The translations under genes and the position numbers were made by a program. Shown here piece by piece: positions 1-7,385 of a stretch of 64,000 bases of DNA. The DNA lies in contig CAJTTZ010000002.1 of assembly GCA_910579505.1 (NCBI GenBank), forward strand, positions 1 through 64,000, written 5' to 3'. Numbering within the stretch: the first letter of the stretch is position 1; each line of letters begins with the position of its first letter. The stretch is from an uncultured Lachnospiraceae bacterium. Lineage in GTDB: Bacteria; Bacillota; Clostridia; Lachnospirales; Lachnospiraceae. The notes under the pieces were generated by a model, which did no database searches, was not told the DNA's origin, and worked only from the letters and a program-made list of their open reading frames with translations.

Positions 1-35
1 CGTTCATCCTGAGCCAGGATCAAACTCTCTTAAAA
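1..35 (-). rRNA. rrs: 16S ribosomal RNA, 5' end only
   Basis: The first 30 bases are the reverse complement of the universal 16S 5' region (AGAGTTTGATCCTGGCTCAG is read on the minus strand). Only the beginning of the gene is in the window and the rest lies to the left. The mature 5' end is placed about seven bases upstream of AGAGTTTG by analogy with E. coli, so the boundary is approximate. The leader upstream (about 40-160) has short inverted repeats (AATCCC/GGGATT and ACCAC/GTGGT) as expected of an rRNA leader. Confidence 0.95.
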
Positions 36-262
36 AAAAGTAAATCCCTCCGGGATTAACTTTACGAGTACCACTCCGTGGTCCTCGGTATCCCTCTCCC
101 GGTTGGTTTTTGATCCGGGTCAAAACAAGCTTGGCTTCTTTTTTACCCTTAATACTGTTTGTTAGTTTGTATCGTTCGATACTCTTCTGAAAATCTTCTT
201 TGGAATCTTTTCAGGGTTGCATTACTGTTTATTTGTCAAGGAACAATATTTTGCTGCGCCGC

Positions 263-311
263 GAAGAATATGGAGTATTCTTCAGAAGTAAATTCTGTAG
301 GAATTTACTTC
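263..311 (-). repeat. Two adjacent perfect inverted repeats between tRNA-Ser and 16S rRNA
   Basis: GAAGAATA/TATTCTTC (263-270 and 276-283, 5-base loop) is followed one base later by an 11-base perfect repeat GAAGTAAATTC/GAATTTACTTC (285-295 and 301-311, 5-base loop). They lie directly downstream of the tRNA-Ser(GGA) gene and upstream of the 16S leader. No T-run follows either stem, so they fit RNA-processing stems better than ordinary terminators. A TTGACA hexamer (minus strand, 234-239) lies just beyond, but I found no convincing -10 box for it. Confidence 0.7.
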
Positions 312-318
312 GACGCTA

Positions 319-408
319 CGGAGATGGAGGGATTTGAACCCTCGCGCCGCTATCAACGACCTGCACCCTTTCCAGGGGTGTCCCTTCAGCCATCTTGGGT
401 ACATCTCC
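319..408 (-). tRNA. tRNA-Ser, anticodon GGA
   Basis: On the minus strand the gene starts GGAGATG and ends CATCTCC plus a G discriminator, giving a 7-base-pair acceptor stem. The anticodon arm is CACCC-CTGGAAA-GGGTG, so the anticodon is GGA. The T arm carries GGTTCAAATCC, and a long variable arm typical of serine tRNAs is present. The 3' CCA is not encoded (TAGC follows the discriminator), so it must be added by CCA-adding enzyme. It lies between a second serine tRNA and the 16S gene, all in one direction. Confidence 0.95.
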
Positions 409-474
409 AGACATAGCTAAATACCAATAAAATATTACCGAAGAAAAAGGATTCGGTCGGAGAGGGATCTCCAG

Positions 475-560
475 CGGAGAGGGTGGGATTCGAACCCACG
501 CGCCCTTGCGGACAAACGGTTTTCAAGACCGCCTCGTTATGACCACTTCGATACCTCTCC
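475..560 (-). tRNA. tRNA-Ser, anticodon UGA
   Basis: Acceptor GGAGAGG pairs with CCTCTCC, with a G discriminator. The anticodon loop is CTTGAAA within a CGGT/ACCG stem, giving anticodon TGA. A T arm with GGTTCGAATCC and an extended variable arm are visible. CCA is not encoded. It is the first gene after the consensus promoter at 601-629 and is followed 66 bases later by tRNA-Ser(GGA), so the two serine tRNAs are probably one transcript. Confidence 0.95.
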
Positions 561-600
561 GTGTTCGCTTTGCGCCTGCTTTAAGTCGAGCGCAAAAATT

Positions 601-629
601 ATTCTAGCAAAGATGGGCTCCCCTGTCAA
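601..629 (-). promoter_or_regulatory. Sigma-70-type promoter for the tRNA-Ser pair
   Basis: Minus strand: TTGACA (624-629), a 17-base spacer, then TAGAAT (601-606). It is a near-perfect consensus, located 41 bases upstream of tRNA-Ser(UGA). Confidence 0.85.
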
Positions 630-735
630 CCCGTTTTTTCATTTTTTTGACAGCTATATATCTGTGCGCCCCGATCTTCAAATTTTCTCACCTTTTCCCG
701 TCTCTTCACCCATAACATTCTAAGTCCGTCTGCTT

Positions 736-1191
736 TCAGCGATTCAGAATCGTTAACGCTTTATATAGAAACCACGCCGCTAAAGCAACCACCAATATAA
801 GTATCTGCAGCGCTTTTTCTCCCTTGCCCGTAACCACTTCCACGGGTACACAATGTCTTCTCACCCACACACAGAACAATTCAACATTTTTTGTAGATGA
901 ATTGAGCCAGATACTGCCGCACAGTTTCCTGCCGTCACGGTTGTATACCGTCAATGTACCCTCCGTATTGATTGTAACCTTTTGCAGCTCAATAGAAGAA
1001 TACTCCCTGTTCCTGATCGTAATTTTACTGCCATCCACCTTTATCTTCATCCCGACAGAAAACGGCTCCTGCAGCGCATTTTCCATGAAACCGTCAGGAT
1101 TCCCCTGCCCTTGATGACAGAGCAGATCCACCAGCTGCTGTATTCTGGCATACCGCATATCTTCCGCCTGCACTATTTTTTCTATTTTCAT
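736..1191 (-). CDS. Unknown protein with a C-terminal membrane anchor
   Basis: This is a 151-residue protein that I do not recognise. The first 120 residues are soluble in character, with alternating beta-like hydrophobic stretches. A single hydrophobic segment near residues 126-147 (ILILVVALAAWFLYKAL) ends in a short basic tail, so it looks tail-anchored with the bulk in the cytoplasm. There is no signal peptide. Its ATG overlaps the stop codon of ispD by four bases (ATGA), which makes it translationally coupled and the last gene of the tsaE-to-ispD operon. Its role is unknown, and proximity to ispD probably reflects operon structure only. Confidence 0.75.
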   Translation of the reverse strand: MKIEKIVQAEDMRYARIQQLVDLLCHQGQGNPDGFMENALQEPFSVGMKIKVDGSKITIRNREYSSIELQKVTINTEGTLTVYNRDGRKLCGSIWLNSSTKNVELFCVWVRRHCVPVEVVTGKGEKALQILILVVALAAWFLYKALTILNR

Positions 1192-1976
1192 ATCTTCTCC
1201 TGTAACTGACCTTCCTGCTGCAGTGTATCACCACAGTTCAAAAAAGCTTCCGCCACCGCCATGTCCTCCGGCGTCGTAACTTTAATGTTCCTATAGTCTC
1301 CTTCCACCAGCCTGACCTTACAGTCCGTAAAAGTTTCCACCACCATGGCGTCATCCGTGATCGAAACGCCCTCCCGCAGCAGCCTTTCCTTCTCCTGCAT
1401 CAGTCTTTCGTAAGCGGAAAGAATTAACGCCGCGTCAAAAACCTGTGGCGTCTGCACCTGCCACATATAATTTCTATCCGGCGTCTGTCTTGCAAAACCG
1501 CTTCCGTCCACGACTTTTATGGTGTCCTTCACCGGCATTCCCGCCACGCAGGCATGGTCCTCCTGAACTGCCCCATAACAGCGTTCCAGAATCTCCTCCG
1601 TCAAAAAGGGTCTTGCGCCGTCCTGGATGAAAATGTAACCGTCATGGCCAGGCGCACGGCTGTCGGCCGTGCCGCTGCCCGCGGCCGCCGCAAGCCCGCT
1701 ATACACGGAATCATACCGCTCTTTTCCCCCCGCCACAACAGCCGTCACTTTGGAGAAACCATACTTTGCCACAATTTCTTCCCTTACATAACAAATATCC
1801 TCCGTGCCAGTGACCAGAATGCAGTCATCAATCACAGAGGATTCTTCTACCGCATGTAATGCGTACCAAATAAGCGGTCGGCCCCGCAGCAGCATATACT
1901 GCTTTGCCACGGCGCTCTCCATGCGGCTGCCTCGCCCTGCCGCCAGCACAATGGCAGTGCATCTCCTTTTAGCCAT
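1188..1976 (-). CDS. ispD: 2-C-methyl-D-erythritol 4-phosphate cytidylyltransferase
   Basis: IspD joins CTP and MEP to give CDP-methylerythritol in the non-mevalonate isoprenoid pathway, in the cytosol. The 262-residue protein shows the nucleotidyltransferase signature LAAGRGSRM at residues 10-20 followed by the KQY triad region, a GGKERYDSVYSGL segment near 85, the DGARPF motif near 118, and VQTPQVF near 175. The length is slightly above the usual 230-240 because of a short insertion before the IQDGARPF region (GTADSRAPGHDG). The start has a good ribosome site (GGGAGAG). It follows tsaD by five bases. A second IspD-family gene at 34.4 kb is TarI-like, and this one is the likely true IspD. 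Confidence 0.93.
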   Translation of the reverse strand: MAKRRCTAIVLAAGRGSRMESAVAKQYMLLRGRPLIWYALHAVEESSVIDDCILVTGTEDICYVREEIVAKYGFSKVTAVVAGGKERYDSVYSGLAAAAGSGTADSRAPGHDGYIFIQDGARPFLTEEILERCYGAVQEDHACVAGMPVKDTIKVVDGSGFARQTPDRNYMWQVQTPQVFDAALILSAYERLMQEKERLLREGVSITDDAMVVETFTDCKVRLVEGDYRNIKVTTPEDMAVAEAFLNCGDTLQQEGQLQEKI

Positions 1977-1981
1977 ATTCT

Positions 1982-3010
1982 CTACTCTCCCAATTTCAAG
2001 TTCGGTACCGCGTTCAAATCATACCCGTGCCGCACGCCCTTTATATACTCGAAATAACCCGCCGCGCCGATCATCGCCGCATTGTCCGTGCACAGAAGGG
2101 GCGAGGGGCGGTAAAACGCCACGCTACGTTCCCCGCAGGCTTTTGTAAGCGCTTCCCTGAGCGCCGAATTGGACGCCACACCGCCGGCAATGGCAAATTT
2201 CTTTATACCGCAGGACTCCACCGCATGCATGGAATGCTCTGTAAGCACATCCACTACAGCCTTCTGAAAGGATGCCGCCACATCAGCCTGGCTGAAAGTT
2301 TCTCCCTTCATCTCACAGGAATTGAGGTAATTCAAAACCGCGGACTTCAAACCGCTGAAACTGAAATCATAGTCGGAATCACCCACCTTTGCCCTCGGAA
2401 ATGCAATGGCGTTCGGATTTCCTTCCTTTGACACCTTGTCGATTTTAGGGCCGCCGGGATAGCCGAGCCCAATCGCGCGCGCCACCTTGTCAAAAGCTTC
2501 CCCTGCCGCGTCATCCCTTGTACGGCCTAAAATCTCATATTCCCCGTAGTCCCTTACCACCACAAGATGGGAATGTCCGCCGGAAACGACCAGGCAGACA
2601 AAGGGCGGCTCCAATTCTTTATTTTCTATGTAATTCGCACTGATATGTCCTTCAATATGATGCACGCCGACCAGCGGAATACCCGATGCAAAACTGACTG
2701 CCTTCGCTGCGGACACCCCTACCAGAAGCGCCCCAACAAGTCCCGGCCCGTAAGTAACCGCGATGGCATCCATGTCGGAAAGATTTTTCCCCGCCTGCAA
2801 AAGCGCCTCCGCCATCACCTGATTTATCTTTTCGATATGTTTGCGGGAGGCAATCTCCGGCACCACGCCACCGTATAGTGTGTGCAGGGCAATCTGGGAG
2901 GATATCACATTGGATAACACTTCCCTGCCGTTTTCAACCACCGCTGCCGCCGTCTCGTCACAGGAAGTCTCCACGGCAAGTATCGTCACGGTTTCCCCAG
3001 TATTTTCCAT
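1982..3010 (-). CDS. tsaD: tRNA N6-adenosine threonylcarbamoyltransferase TsaD
   Basis: TsaD transfers the threonylcarbamoyl group from TC-AMP to A37 of ANN-decoding tRNAs, working with TsaB and TsaE, both encoded 2-4 kb upstream in the same operon. The protein (342 residues) begins with ILAVETSCDET, carries the metal-binding HIEGH motif near residue 120, VSGGHSHL near 143, the GEAFDKVAR segment near 170 and the AGGVASN motif near 278. A GTG immediately precedes the ATG. The ATG at 3010 is preferred because GGAGG lies eight bases upstream, and the GTG would add one residue. The length is normal for the family. Confidence 0.95.
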   Translation of the reverse strand: MENTGETVTILAVETSCDETAAAVVENGREVLSNVISSQIALHTLYGGVVPEIASRKHIEKINQVMAEALLQAGKNLSDMDAIAVTYGPGLVGALLVGVSAAKAVSFASGIPLVGVHHIEGHISANYIENKELEPPFVCLVVSGGHSHLVVVRDYGEYEILGRTRDDAAGEAFDKVARAIGLGYPGGPKIDKVSKEGNPNAIAFPRAKVGDSDYDFSFSGLKSAVLNYLNSCEMKGETFSQADVAASFQKAVVDVLTEHSMHAVESCGIKKFAIAGGVASNSALREALTKACGERSVAFYRPSPLLCTDNAAMIGAAGYFEYIKGVRHGYDLNAVPNLKLGE

Positions 3011-3013
3011 CAC

Positions 3014-3589
3014 TCAATCCTCCACCAGCTCCCAGCCGAGAATCTTCCAATGGCCGTCCCCGTCCTGCCTGAGCACGAACCGCTCCTGCGACGGCACCCT
3101 GCCGCTCCCCTGCTTTTTCAAATAAAACGTACAGTATAATCTGGCGCAGGAATATTCGTCCTGCGTAAAGTATTCCACATCGGTACTGGCGGAAACTTCA
3201 TAGCTTGCAACCGTAAGCTGCCCGCCCTTCATCGTGGCAATCTCATCCCGCAGGTCCTGTATGTACTGATCCTGCGTCTTGTTCGCCACAAGTTCCGCGT
3301 CATATAACTTCTGTATCTTACCCGCGAGCTGTAAAAGTTCTTCGTCCGAATAAGTCTCATTGTAGAAACATTCCGTGATCTCCGCGTAGTATTTCACCAC
3401 TTCTTTGGGCGTCGGCGGATAATTATGCTCCAGGTCCCGCATCAGTATACTCTGCACCACGGTAGCGGCAATCGCCTCCTCGACCTCCTGTCGTTTCGCC
3501 CGGTGTCCCAGATAATAGTAGTAAACCAGAATGATTGCTGCAAGAGCAACCACTATAATTACTGTCTTAGCAACCTTTGAACCTTTCAT
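3014..3589 (-). CDS. Unknown membrane-anchored extracytoplasmic protein
   Basis: A 191-residue protein of unknown family. Residues 7-28 form one transmembrane helix (TVIIVVALAAIILVYYYYLG) after a short basic N terminus, so the rest is probably outside the membrane. The outer part is predicted helical through residue 115 and then beta-rich, ending in a VLRQDGDGHWKILGWEL segment that resembles the NTF2-like or lumazine-binding fold of accessory domains (inference). It sits between rnz and tsaD, with its stop codon abutting tsaD. The start has a GGGGAAG ribosome site. Confidence 0.75.
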   Translation of the reverse strand: MKGSKVAKTVIIVVALAAIILVYYYYLGHRAKRQEVEEAIAATVVQSILMRDLEHNYPPTPKEVVKYYAEITECFYNETYSDEELLQLAGKIQKLYDAELVANKTQDQYIQDLRDEIATMKGGQLTVASYEVSASTDVEYFTQDEYSCARLYCTFYLKKQGSGRVPSQERFVLRQDGDGHWKILGWELVED

Positions 3590-3671
3590 CTTCCCCTCCT
3601 GTATCCGACTGCGTTACTCCCTTTACCCTTTATATCGGCTGATTTTTCCCGATTCCAAAGCGTCCGCCGCT

Positions 3672-4586
3672 TTATTCCTCATCCTGAAAGAGGAGGTCCA
3701 CACTTCTACCGTCCCTTGCCGCCACAGCGTTCGGGAAAATTTTCCGCACCCCGGGCATAAACTCCTCCGGGTGGATCAGCGACGGACTGTAATGCGTCAG
3801 CCACATCTCCCGCACCCCGGCGCGCTTTGCCATTTCCGCCGCCTCGTAGAACGTCATATGCTTATATTCTTTCGCCTTCTGCGCCTTCTCCGGCTCGCCG
3901 TACATCCCCTCGCAGATAAACAGATCCGCCCCGGACGCATTTTTCACAATGCTCTCTGTCGGCCTCGTATCCGTACAGTAGGTGACCTTTAAACCTTTTC
4001 TCGCCGCCCCCAGCACCATGTCCGGCGAAAAGGTACGTCCATCCGCCTCTATTATCTCACCTTTCTGCAGGGGATTCCAGTAATTTCTCGGAATATTTAA
4101 AGCCTGCGCCTTCTCCACGTCAAATTTTCCGATACGGTCAATTACAATACTGTAGCCATAACACACTACATTGTGGTTGACGCGGTACGCCTCTATCCGA
4201 AACCCGCCGATAGAAAACGACTGTTCCGGCTCCGTGATCTCCTGACAGATAATCTCAAACGGCAGTTCCGGCGCGATCACCCGCAGGGAATTAACTACTC
4301 TGGTCAATCCTTTCGGGCCAATTAAAAGCAGCGGCTCCGTGCGTTCTGCATTGCCCATAGTGAGCAGCATCCCCGGAAGGCCGCTGATATGATCCGCGTG
4401 AAAGTGGGTAAAGCAGATCACGTCAATCGGCTTCGGGCTCCAGCCCTTCTCCTTCATGGCAATCTGGGTTCCCTCCCCACAGTCAATCAATATACTTTTT
4501 CCATTATACCTCGCCATCAGCGAAGTGAGCCATCTGCGCGGCAGGGGCATCATCCCGCCTGTACCCAGTAAACAGATATCTAACAT
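3672..4586 (-). CDS. rnz: Ribonuclease Z
   Basis: RNase Z cuts the 3' trailer from tRNA precursors. It is needed where CCA is not encoded, which is true of both tRNA genes in this window. The protein (304 residues) is a metallo-beta-lactamase fold enzyme with LLGTGG near residue 5, the zinc motif THFHADHISGLPG near 60-72, a CTDTRPT segment near 205 and a C-terminal LTHYSP zinc ligand region near 265. The ATG at 4586 is chosen because GGAGGGAGAT precedes it, while an upstream ATG at 4598 would overlap that ribosome site. The length fits the short bacterial form. Confidence 0.93.
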   Translation of the reverse strand: MLDICLLGTGGMMPLPRRWLTSLMARYNGKSILIDCGEGTQIAMKEKGWSPKPIDVICFTHFHADHISGLPGMLLTMGNAERTEPLLLIGPKGLTRVVNSLRVIAPELPFEIICQEITEPEQSFSIGGFRIEAYRVNHNVVCYGYSIVIDRIGKFDVEKAQALNIPRNYWNPLQKGEIIEADGRTFSPDMVLGAARKGLKVTYCTDTRPTESIVKNASGADLFICEGMYGEPEKAQKAKEYKHMTFYEAAEMAKRAGVREMWLTHYSPSLIHPEEFMPGVRKIFPNAVAARDGRSVDLLFQDEE

Positions 4587-4648
4587 ATCTCCCTCCATGC
4601 AGGCAGCCGGACCATGTCCCGCTCCCGCTTTCCCTCATTGGAGGCAGC

Positions 4649-4891
4649 CTACAAAAGTTCCTTCCTTTCCCGCCGTTCCACGGGTACAAAAAATCCGGCG
4701 ATCATCTTCTCATAACACGCTTCGCACAAGTCAAAGCTGTCGCTCTCCCCGTCCTTTGAACCGAAGAAACCGAAGTCGTGATCCACATGGATACACTCTT
4801 CTTTCAAAATGCCATTTTCTACCAGCAAATTTTTGCCGCAGGCATTGCAGACTACCTTGGTCAACTTTCTGTCTTCTATATATTCACGCAT
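4649..4891 (-). CDS. Small zinc-ribbon-like protein
   Basis: An 80-residue protein with two CxxC pairs (C15-N-A-C18 and C56-E-A-C59) and an extra Cys33 with His35 and His38 between them, a layout that suggests a structural zinc site. The C terminus is charged (RRERKELL). Similar short two-CxxC proteins occur in Firmicutes, but I cannot name the family with certainty. It lies between rimI and rnz in the t6A operon, so a role in RNA or ribosome metabolism is possible but unproven. Confidence 0.7.
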   Translation of the reverse strand: MREYIEDRKLTKVVCNACGKNLLVENGILKEECIHVDHDFGFFGSKDGESDSFDLCEACYEKMIAGFFVPVERRERKELL

Positions 4892-4972
4892 GACAATCCT
4901 CCTTCAAAATCCACTGTCTCTATTCTAGCAGACAAAAGGCCTGATGACAGTGGTAATTGTTCCATGCGCTGC

Positions 4973-5407
4973 CTATCTCTTCCACATAATCATTGCATCT
5001 TCTGTTGGTTTTTCATAGAAATTCGGGCGGATACCCTCGGACACAAAGCCCAGCTTCTCATACAAACCGATAGCCGCTGCATTGCTGACCCGCACCTCCA
5101 GCGTATAGGCTGTCAAACCTGCCCGGTCACCTTCCGAGATCAGATACGTCAACAGTCCCGTCGCAACGCCACGCCTTCTTGCCCCGGGAGACACCACCAC
5201 ATTGGTGATATTGCCCTCACCCACAATCAGAAGCAGTCCACAGCCGCCGAGAAGCCGTCCGTTCTCCTCCGCCACAAAATACGCGGTATCCTCCCTCTCG
5301 ATCATCTGCAGGAAGGAGTCCGCCGACCACGGCATGGAAAAAGTCTCCTCCTCCAGACGGCTGATAAAAGGCACATCCTCCGCCCGCATTTTACGATATA
5401 CAATCAT
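4973..5407 (-). CDS. rimI: Ribosomal-protein alanine N-acetyltransferase RimI
   Basis: This is a GNAT-family acetyltransferase of 144 residues. RimI acetylates the N terminus of ribosomal protein S18 using acetyl-CoA. The acetyl-CoA-binding loop RRRGVATGLL is near residues 76-86, and the usual NAAAIGLYEKLGF motif is near 109-121. The FSMPWSADSF segment near residue 22 is typical of RimI. Its ATG overlaps the tsaB stop by four bases. The tsaE-tsaB-rimI-tsaD neighbourhood is a familiar Firmicutes arrangement, which supports this name over a generic GNAT. Confidence 0.9.
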   Translation of the reverse strand: MIVYRKMRAEDVPFISRLEEETFSMPWSADSFLQMIEREDTAYFVAEENGRLLGGCGLLLIVGEGNITNVVVSPGARRRGVATGLLTYLISEGDRAGLTAYTLEVRVSNAAAIGLYEKLGFVSEGIRPNFYEKPTEDAMIMWKR

Positions 5408-6219
5408 TGGGATACTTCACGCTCCTTTTCGGCGCGCTCCCGTTCCGCCTGCGAAAGCCGCAGATAATCCGGCGCAAAAGCCGCGCCGTCAACCGTTCTG
5501 CCTTTCTCATAATAAAGTCTTCCGAGAGAAGCGAGGGCTGCCGCCGACTGTCTCGCCCGGTGCAGCGGCGCCGTCGTATAAGGCACACGCATCATCTGCT
5601 CCATCCGCTCCTGAAAGACAGGTACGCCGTCCCCCAAAAATATGACGCTCCTGTCAAGTTCATTCAAAGCCTCTGCAATCTCGTCAAACGCCACAGCGCA
5701 CTGCTCTCTGATAACACGCATGTCATATATAAACCGACCGCCCCGGTCAGGAACAAATTCATAAATCCCGGTATATACCTGACTTCTTCTGGCGTCCATA
5801 ATCGGACACACCAGATCCTTTGCCCCGTACATCTGAAAAGCGAGTCCGTCCACCGTCGGCACGGGAATAATCGGTTTCCCGAGGGCGAACGCCAATCCCT
5901 TTGCCGTAGCCGAACCGATCCGCAGCCCCGTAAACGAACCAGGACCTGCCGCCACCGCTATGGCATCCACCGTGGAAAGATCCAGATCCACCATCCTGCC
6001 GATCTCTTCCAGCATGGGTAAAAGCGTCTGGGAATGGGTCTTCTTATACTGCACAGTGTATTCCGCAATTAAATTGTCATCCTCCGCCAGCGCCACAGAG
6101 GCAACCAGCCCGGAACTGTCAAGCGCCAAAATTTTCAAGTTCCCGCCCTGTCTTTCTTTGCCTAGAATAAATTCTTCGCATTTTTCTGTCACATCTCTAT
6201 ACAAAATCTCCGCAGACAC
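5404..6219 (-). CDS. tsaB: tRNA threonylcarbamoyladenosine biosynthesis protein TsaB
   Basis: TsaB is the non-catalytic ASKHA-fold partner of TsaD in t6A synthesis. The core starts with LKILALDSSG and carries AVAAGPGSFTGLRIG, the family hallmark. The longest reading starts with GTG at 6219 (AGGGG four bases upstream), giving 271 residues. A TTG at 6138 just before KILALDSS would give 244 residues, closer to the usual 230, with a weaker ribosome site. I report the GTG start but the extra 27 N-terminal residues are uncertain. The gene begins seven bases after tsaE ends and overlaps rimI. Confidence 0.9.
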   Translation of the reverse strand: MSAEILYRDVTEKCEEFILGKERQGGNLKILALDSSGLVASVALAEDDNLIAEYTVQYKKTHSQTLLPMLEEIGRMVDLDLSTVDAIAVAAGPGSFTGLRIGSATAKGLAFALGKPIIPVPTVDGLAFQMYGAKDLVCPIMDARRSQVYTGIYEFVPDRGGRFIYDMRVIREQCAVAFDEIAEALNELDRSVIFLGDGVPVFQERMEQMMRVPYTTAPLHRARQSAAALASLGRLYYEKGRTVDGAAFAPDYLRLSQAERERAEKEREVSQ

Positions 6220-6226
6220 TTTTCCC

Positions 6227-6655
6227 CTAGCGCTCTATGGTAATCCGCCGATAGTCAAATCCCTGCGCCAGATCCTTCTCTATGACAATGCGGATGCAGT
6301 CATTCGGCAGAATTTCACGGATCAGGTCCGCCCACTCAATCAGACAGACTCCCTCCCCGAAAAAACAGTCCTCATACCCGATCTCTTCCATCTCCGCCAC
6401 GTCGCCGATGCGGTACACGTCGAAATGATAGAGCGCAAGTCTGCCCTCCTCGTAGCTCTGCAGGATTGTAAAGGTGGGGCTGCTCACCGGTTCCGTGATG
6501 TCAAGCCCCGCCGCAAACCCCTGCGTAAACACGGTCTTGCCCACGCCAAGATCCCCGGTCAGCGTATATATCTCCCCGGGAACCGCTTTCTTTCCGAGCG
6601 CCTTTCCGTATGCGAATGTATCCGCCGCACTGCGGCTCTCTATTGTTTCATTCAT
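6227..6655 (-). CDS. tsaE: tRNA threonylcarbamoyladenosine biosynthesis ATPase TsaE
   Basis: TsaE is the P-loop ATPase that regenerates the TsaBD complex. The 142-residue protein has the Walker A motif GDLGVGKT near residues 35-42, the FTQGFAAGL helix after it, SSPTFTI near 58, YHFDVYRI near 76 and LIEWADLI near 105. The length is typical. It is the first gene of the t6A operon and lies downstream of the structured repeat at 6675-6786. Confidence 0.94.
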   Translation of the reverse strand: MNETIESRSAADTFAYGKALGKKAVPGEIYTLTGDLGVGKTVFTQGFAAGLDITEPVSSPTFTILQSYEEGRLALYHFDVYRIGDVAEMEEIGYEDCFFGEGVCLIEWADLIREILPNDCIRIVIEKDLAQGFDYRRITIER

Positions 6656-6674
6656 ATCTGCTCACCTTCAACGC

Positions 6675-6786
6675 GGAGAATGCCGCATTTGGGCATTTCC
6701 CCACGCGAACCATAGAACTTCCAAGCCAGCTTTGCTGACTTTGTTCCCGTCCAATGGCGGCACGTCCTTAGAAGTTTTCTTCGCGT
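6675..6786 (-). repeat. Structured intergenic repeat, copy C (post-stop hairpins)
   Basis: On the minus strand the element starts right after the stop codon of the YcxB-like gene. An outer stem ACGCGAA/TTCGCGT (6703-6709, 6780-6786) and AGAACTTC/GAAGTTTTCT enclose two inner hairpins. Beyond it lies a second hairpin with arms GGAGAATGCC (6675-6684) and GGGCATTTCC (6691-6700). The inner 65 bases are closely similar to copy D at 8650-8715, including the segment GACTTGGAAGTTCTATG or its near match. The GGAGAATGCC hairpin also occurs in copies A and B. Confidence 0.75.
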
Positions 6787-6789
6787 TTC

Positions 6790-7269
6790 TCACGCCCGGA
6801 TCTTCACCTTCCTGGGCGGCATATGCGTAGAAATAATCTCAATCGCTTTCATCTTCCCGTCACCCAGGTCCCGCTTCGGAAAAATGCAGGCGTTCACCGC
6901 CGTGGTATAAACCACAATGCTCTTCGGCGTGGAGATGGCTTTTACCATGCCGTCCCATGCCATCTGCTCCGTAACGCCGTCCTGCGAGACCTGTATGCCC
7001 TCGTCCGAAAGCTTATAGTGCAGCGGCTTCTGAAATGCCGGATTGGCCTTCGCCTGGGAAGCCGCCCGCAAAAAGAGCGTCCAGGGCAGATACAGCAAAA
7101 TCACAAGCGCGATAATGAGAATCAGAGGCTGCCTGTTCGCCGCAAAAAGAAACAGCATCAGCACACCTACAAGCGTACCCATAAGTCCGGGCAGGCGCGA
7201 ATACGTGTGCTGCAGCATATAATCATATAAAATATTAGGTGTTATTTTAACGTCAAATTCGATTTCCAT
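6790..7269 (-). CDS. YcxB-like membrane protein
   Basis: A protein of 159 residues when started at ATG 7269 (MEIEFDVKIT). An in-frame extension upstream reads through the structured repeat and is rejected. The layout is a short soluble N terminus with an LYDYMLQHTYSR segment, two close transmembrane helices near residues 32-67, then a soluble half with YKLSDEGIQV and VYTTAVNACIFPKR motifs. This matches the YcxB-like family, whose function is unknown. It follows the MacB-like permease in the same direction, separated by the structured repeat copy B, so it may be the last gene of the export operon. Confidence 0.75.
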   Translation of the reverse strand: MEIEFDVKITPNILYDYMLQHTYSRLPGLMGTLVGVLMLFLFAANRQPLILIIALVILLYLPWTLFLRAASQAKANPAFQKPLHYKLSDEGIQVSQDGVTEQMAWDGMVKAISTPKSIVVYTTAVNACIFPKRDLGDGKMKAIEIISTHMPPRKVKIRA

Positions 7270-7332
7270 ACTGAAATCTATTATACTAAATTTCCCCGAA
7301 AGTGCAAGTGAAATATGCCCATACTGCAATGC

Positions 7333-7385
7333 GGAGAATGCCGCCTTTTGGCATTCTCCTGTGTGAGACTTAGTACTTCTCACAC
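7333..7385 (-). repeat. Structured intergenic repeat, copy B (double hairpin after stop codon)
   Basis: Two perfect hairpins in a row. GTGTGAGA/TCTCACAC (7361-7368 and 7378-7385, nine-base loop) starts at the permease stop codon. GGAGAATGCC/GGCATTCTCC (7333-7342 and 7350-7359, seven-base loop) follows. The same order, with the same second hairpin, is seen after guaB at 31051-31115. No T-run follows, so a classic terminator is not evident. Confidence 0.8.

Noticed and set aside
234..239. TTGACA as -35 box of a 16S rRNA promoter
   Set aside because: No acceptable -10 hexamer lies at 15-19 bases downstream on the minus strand, so I do not call a promoter.
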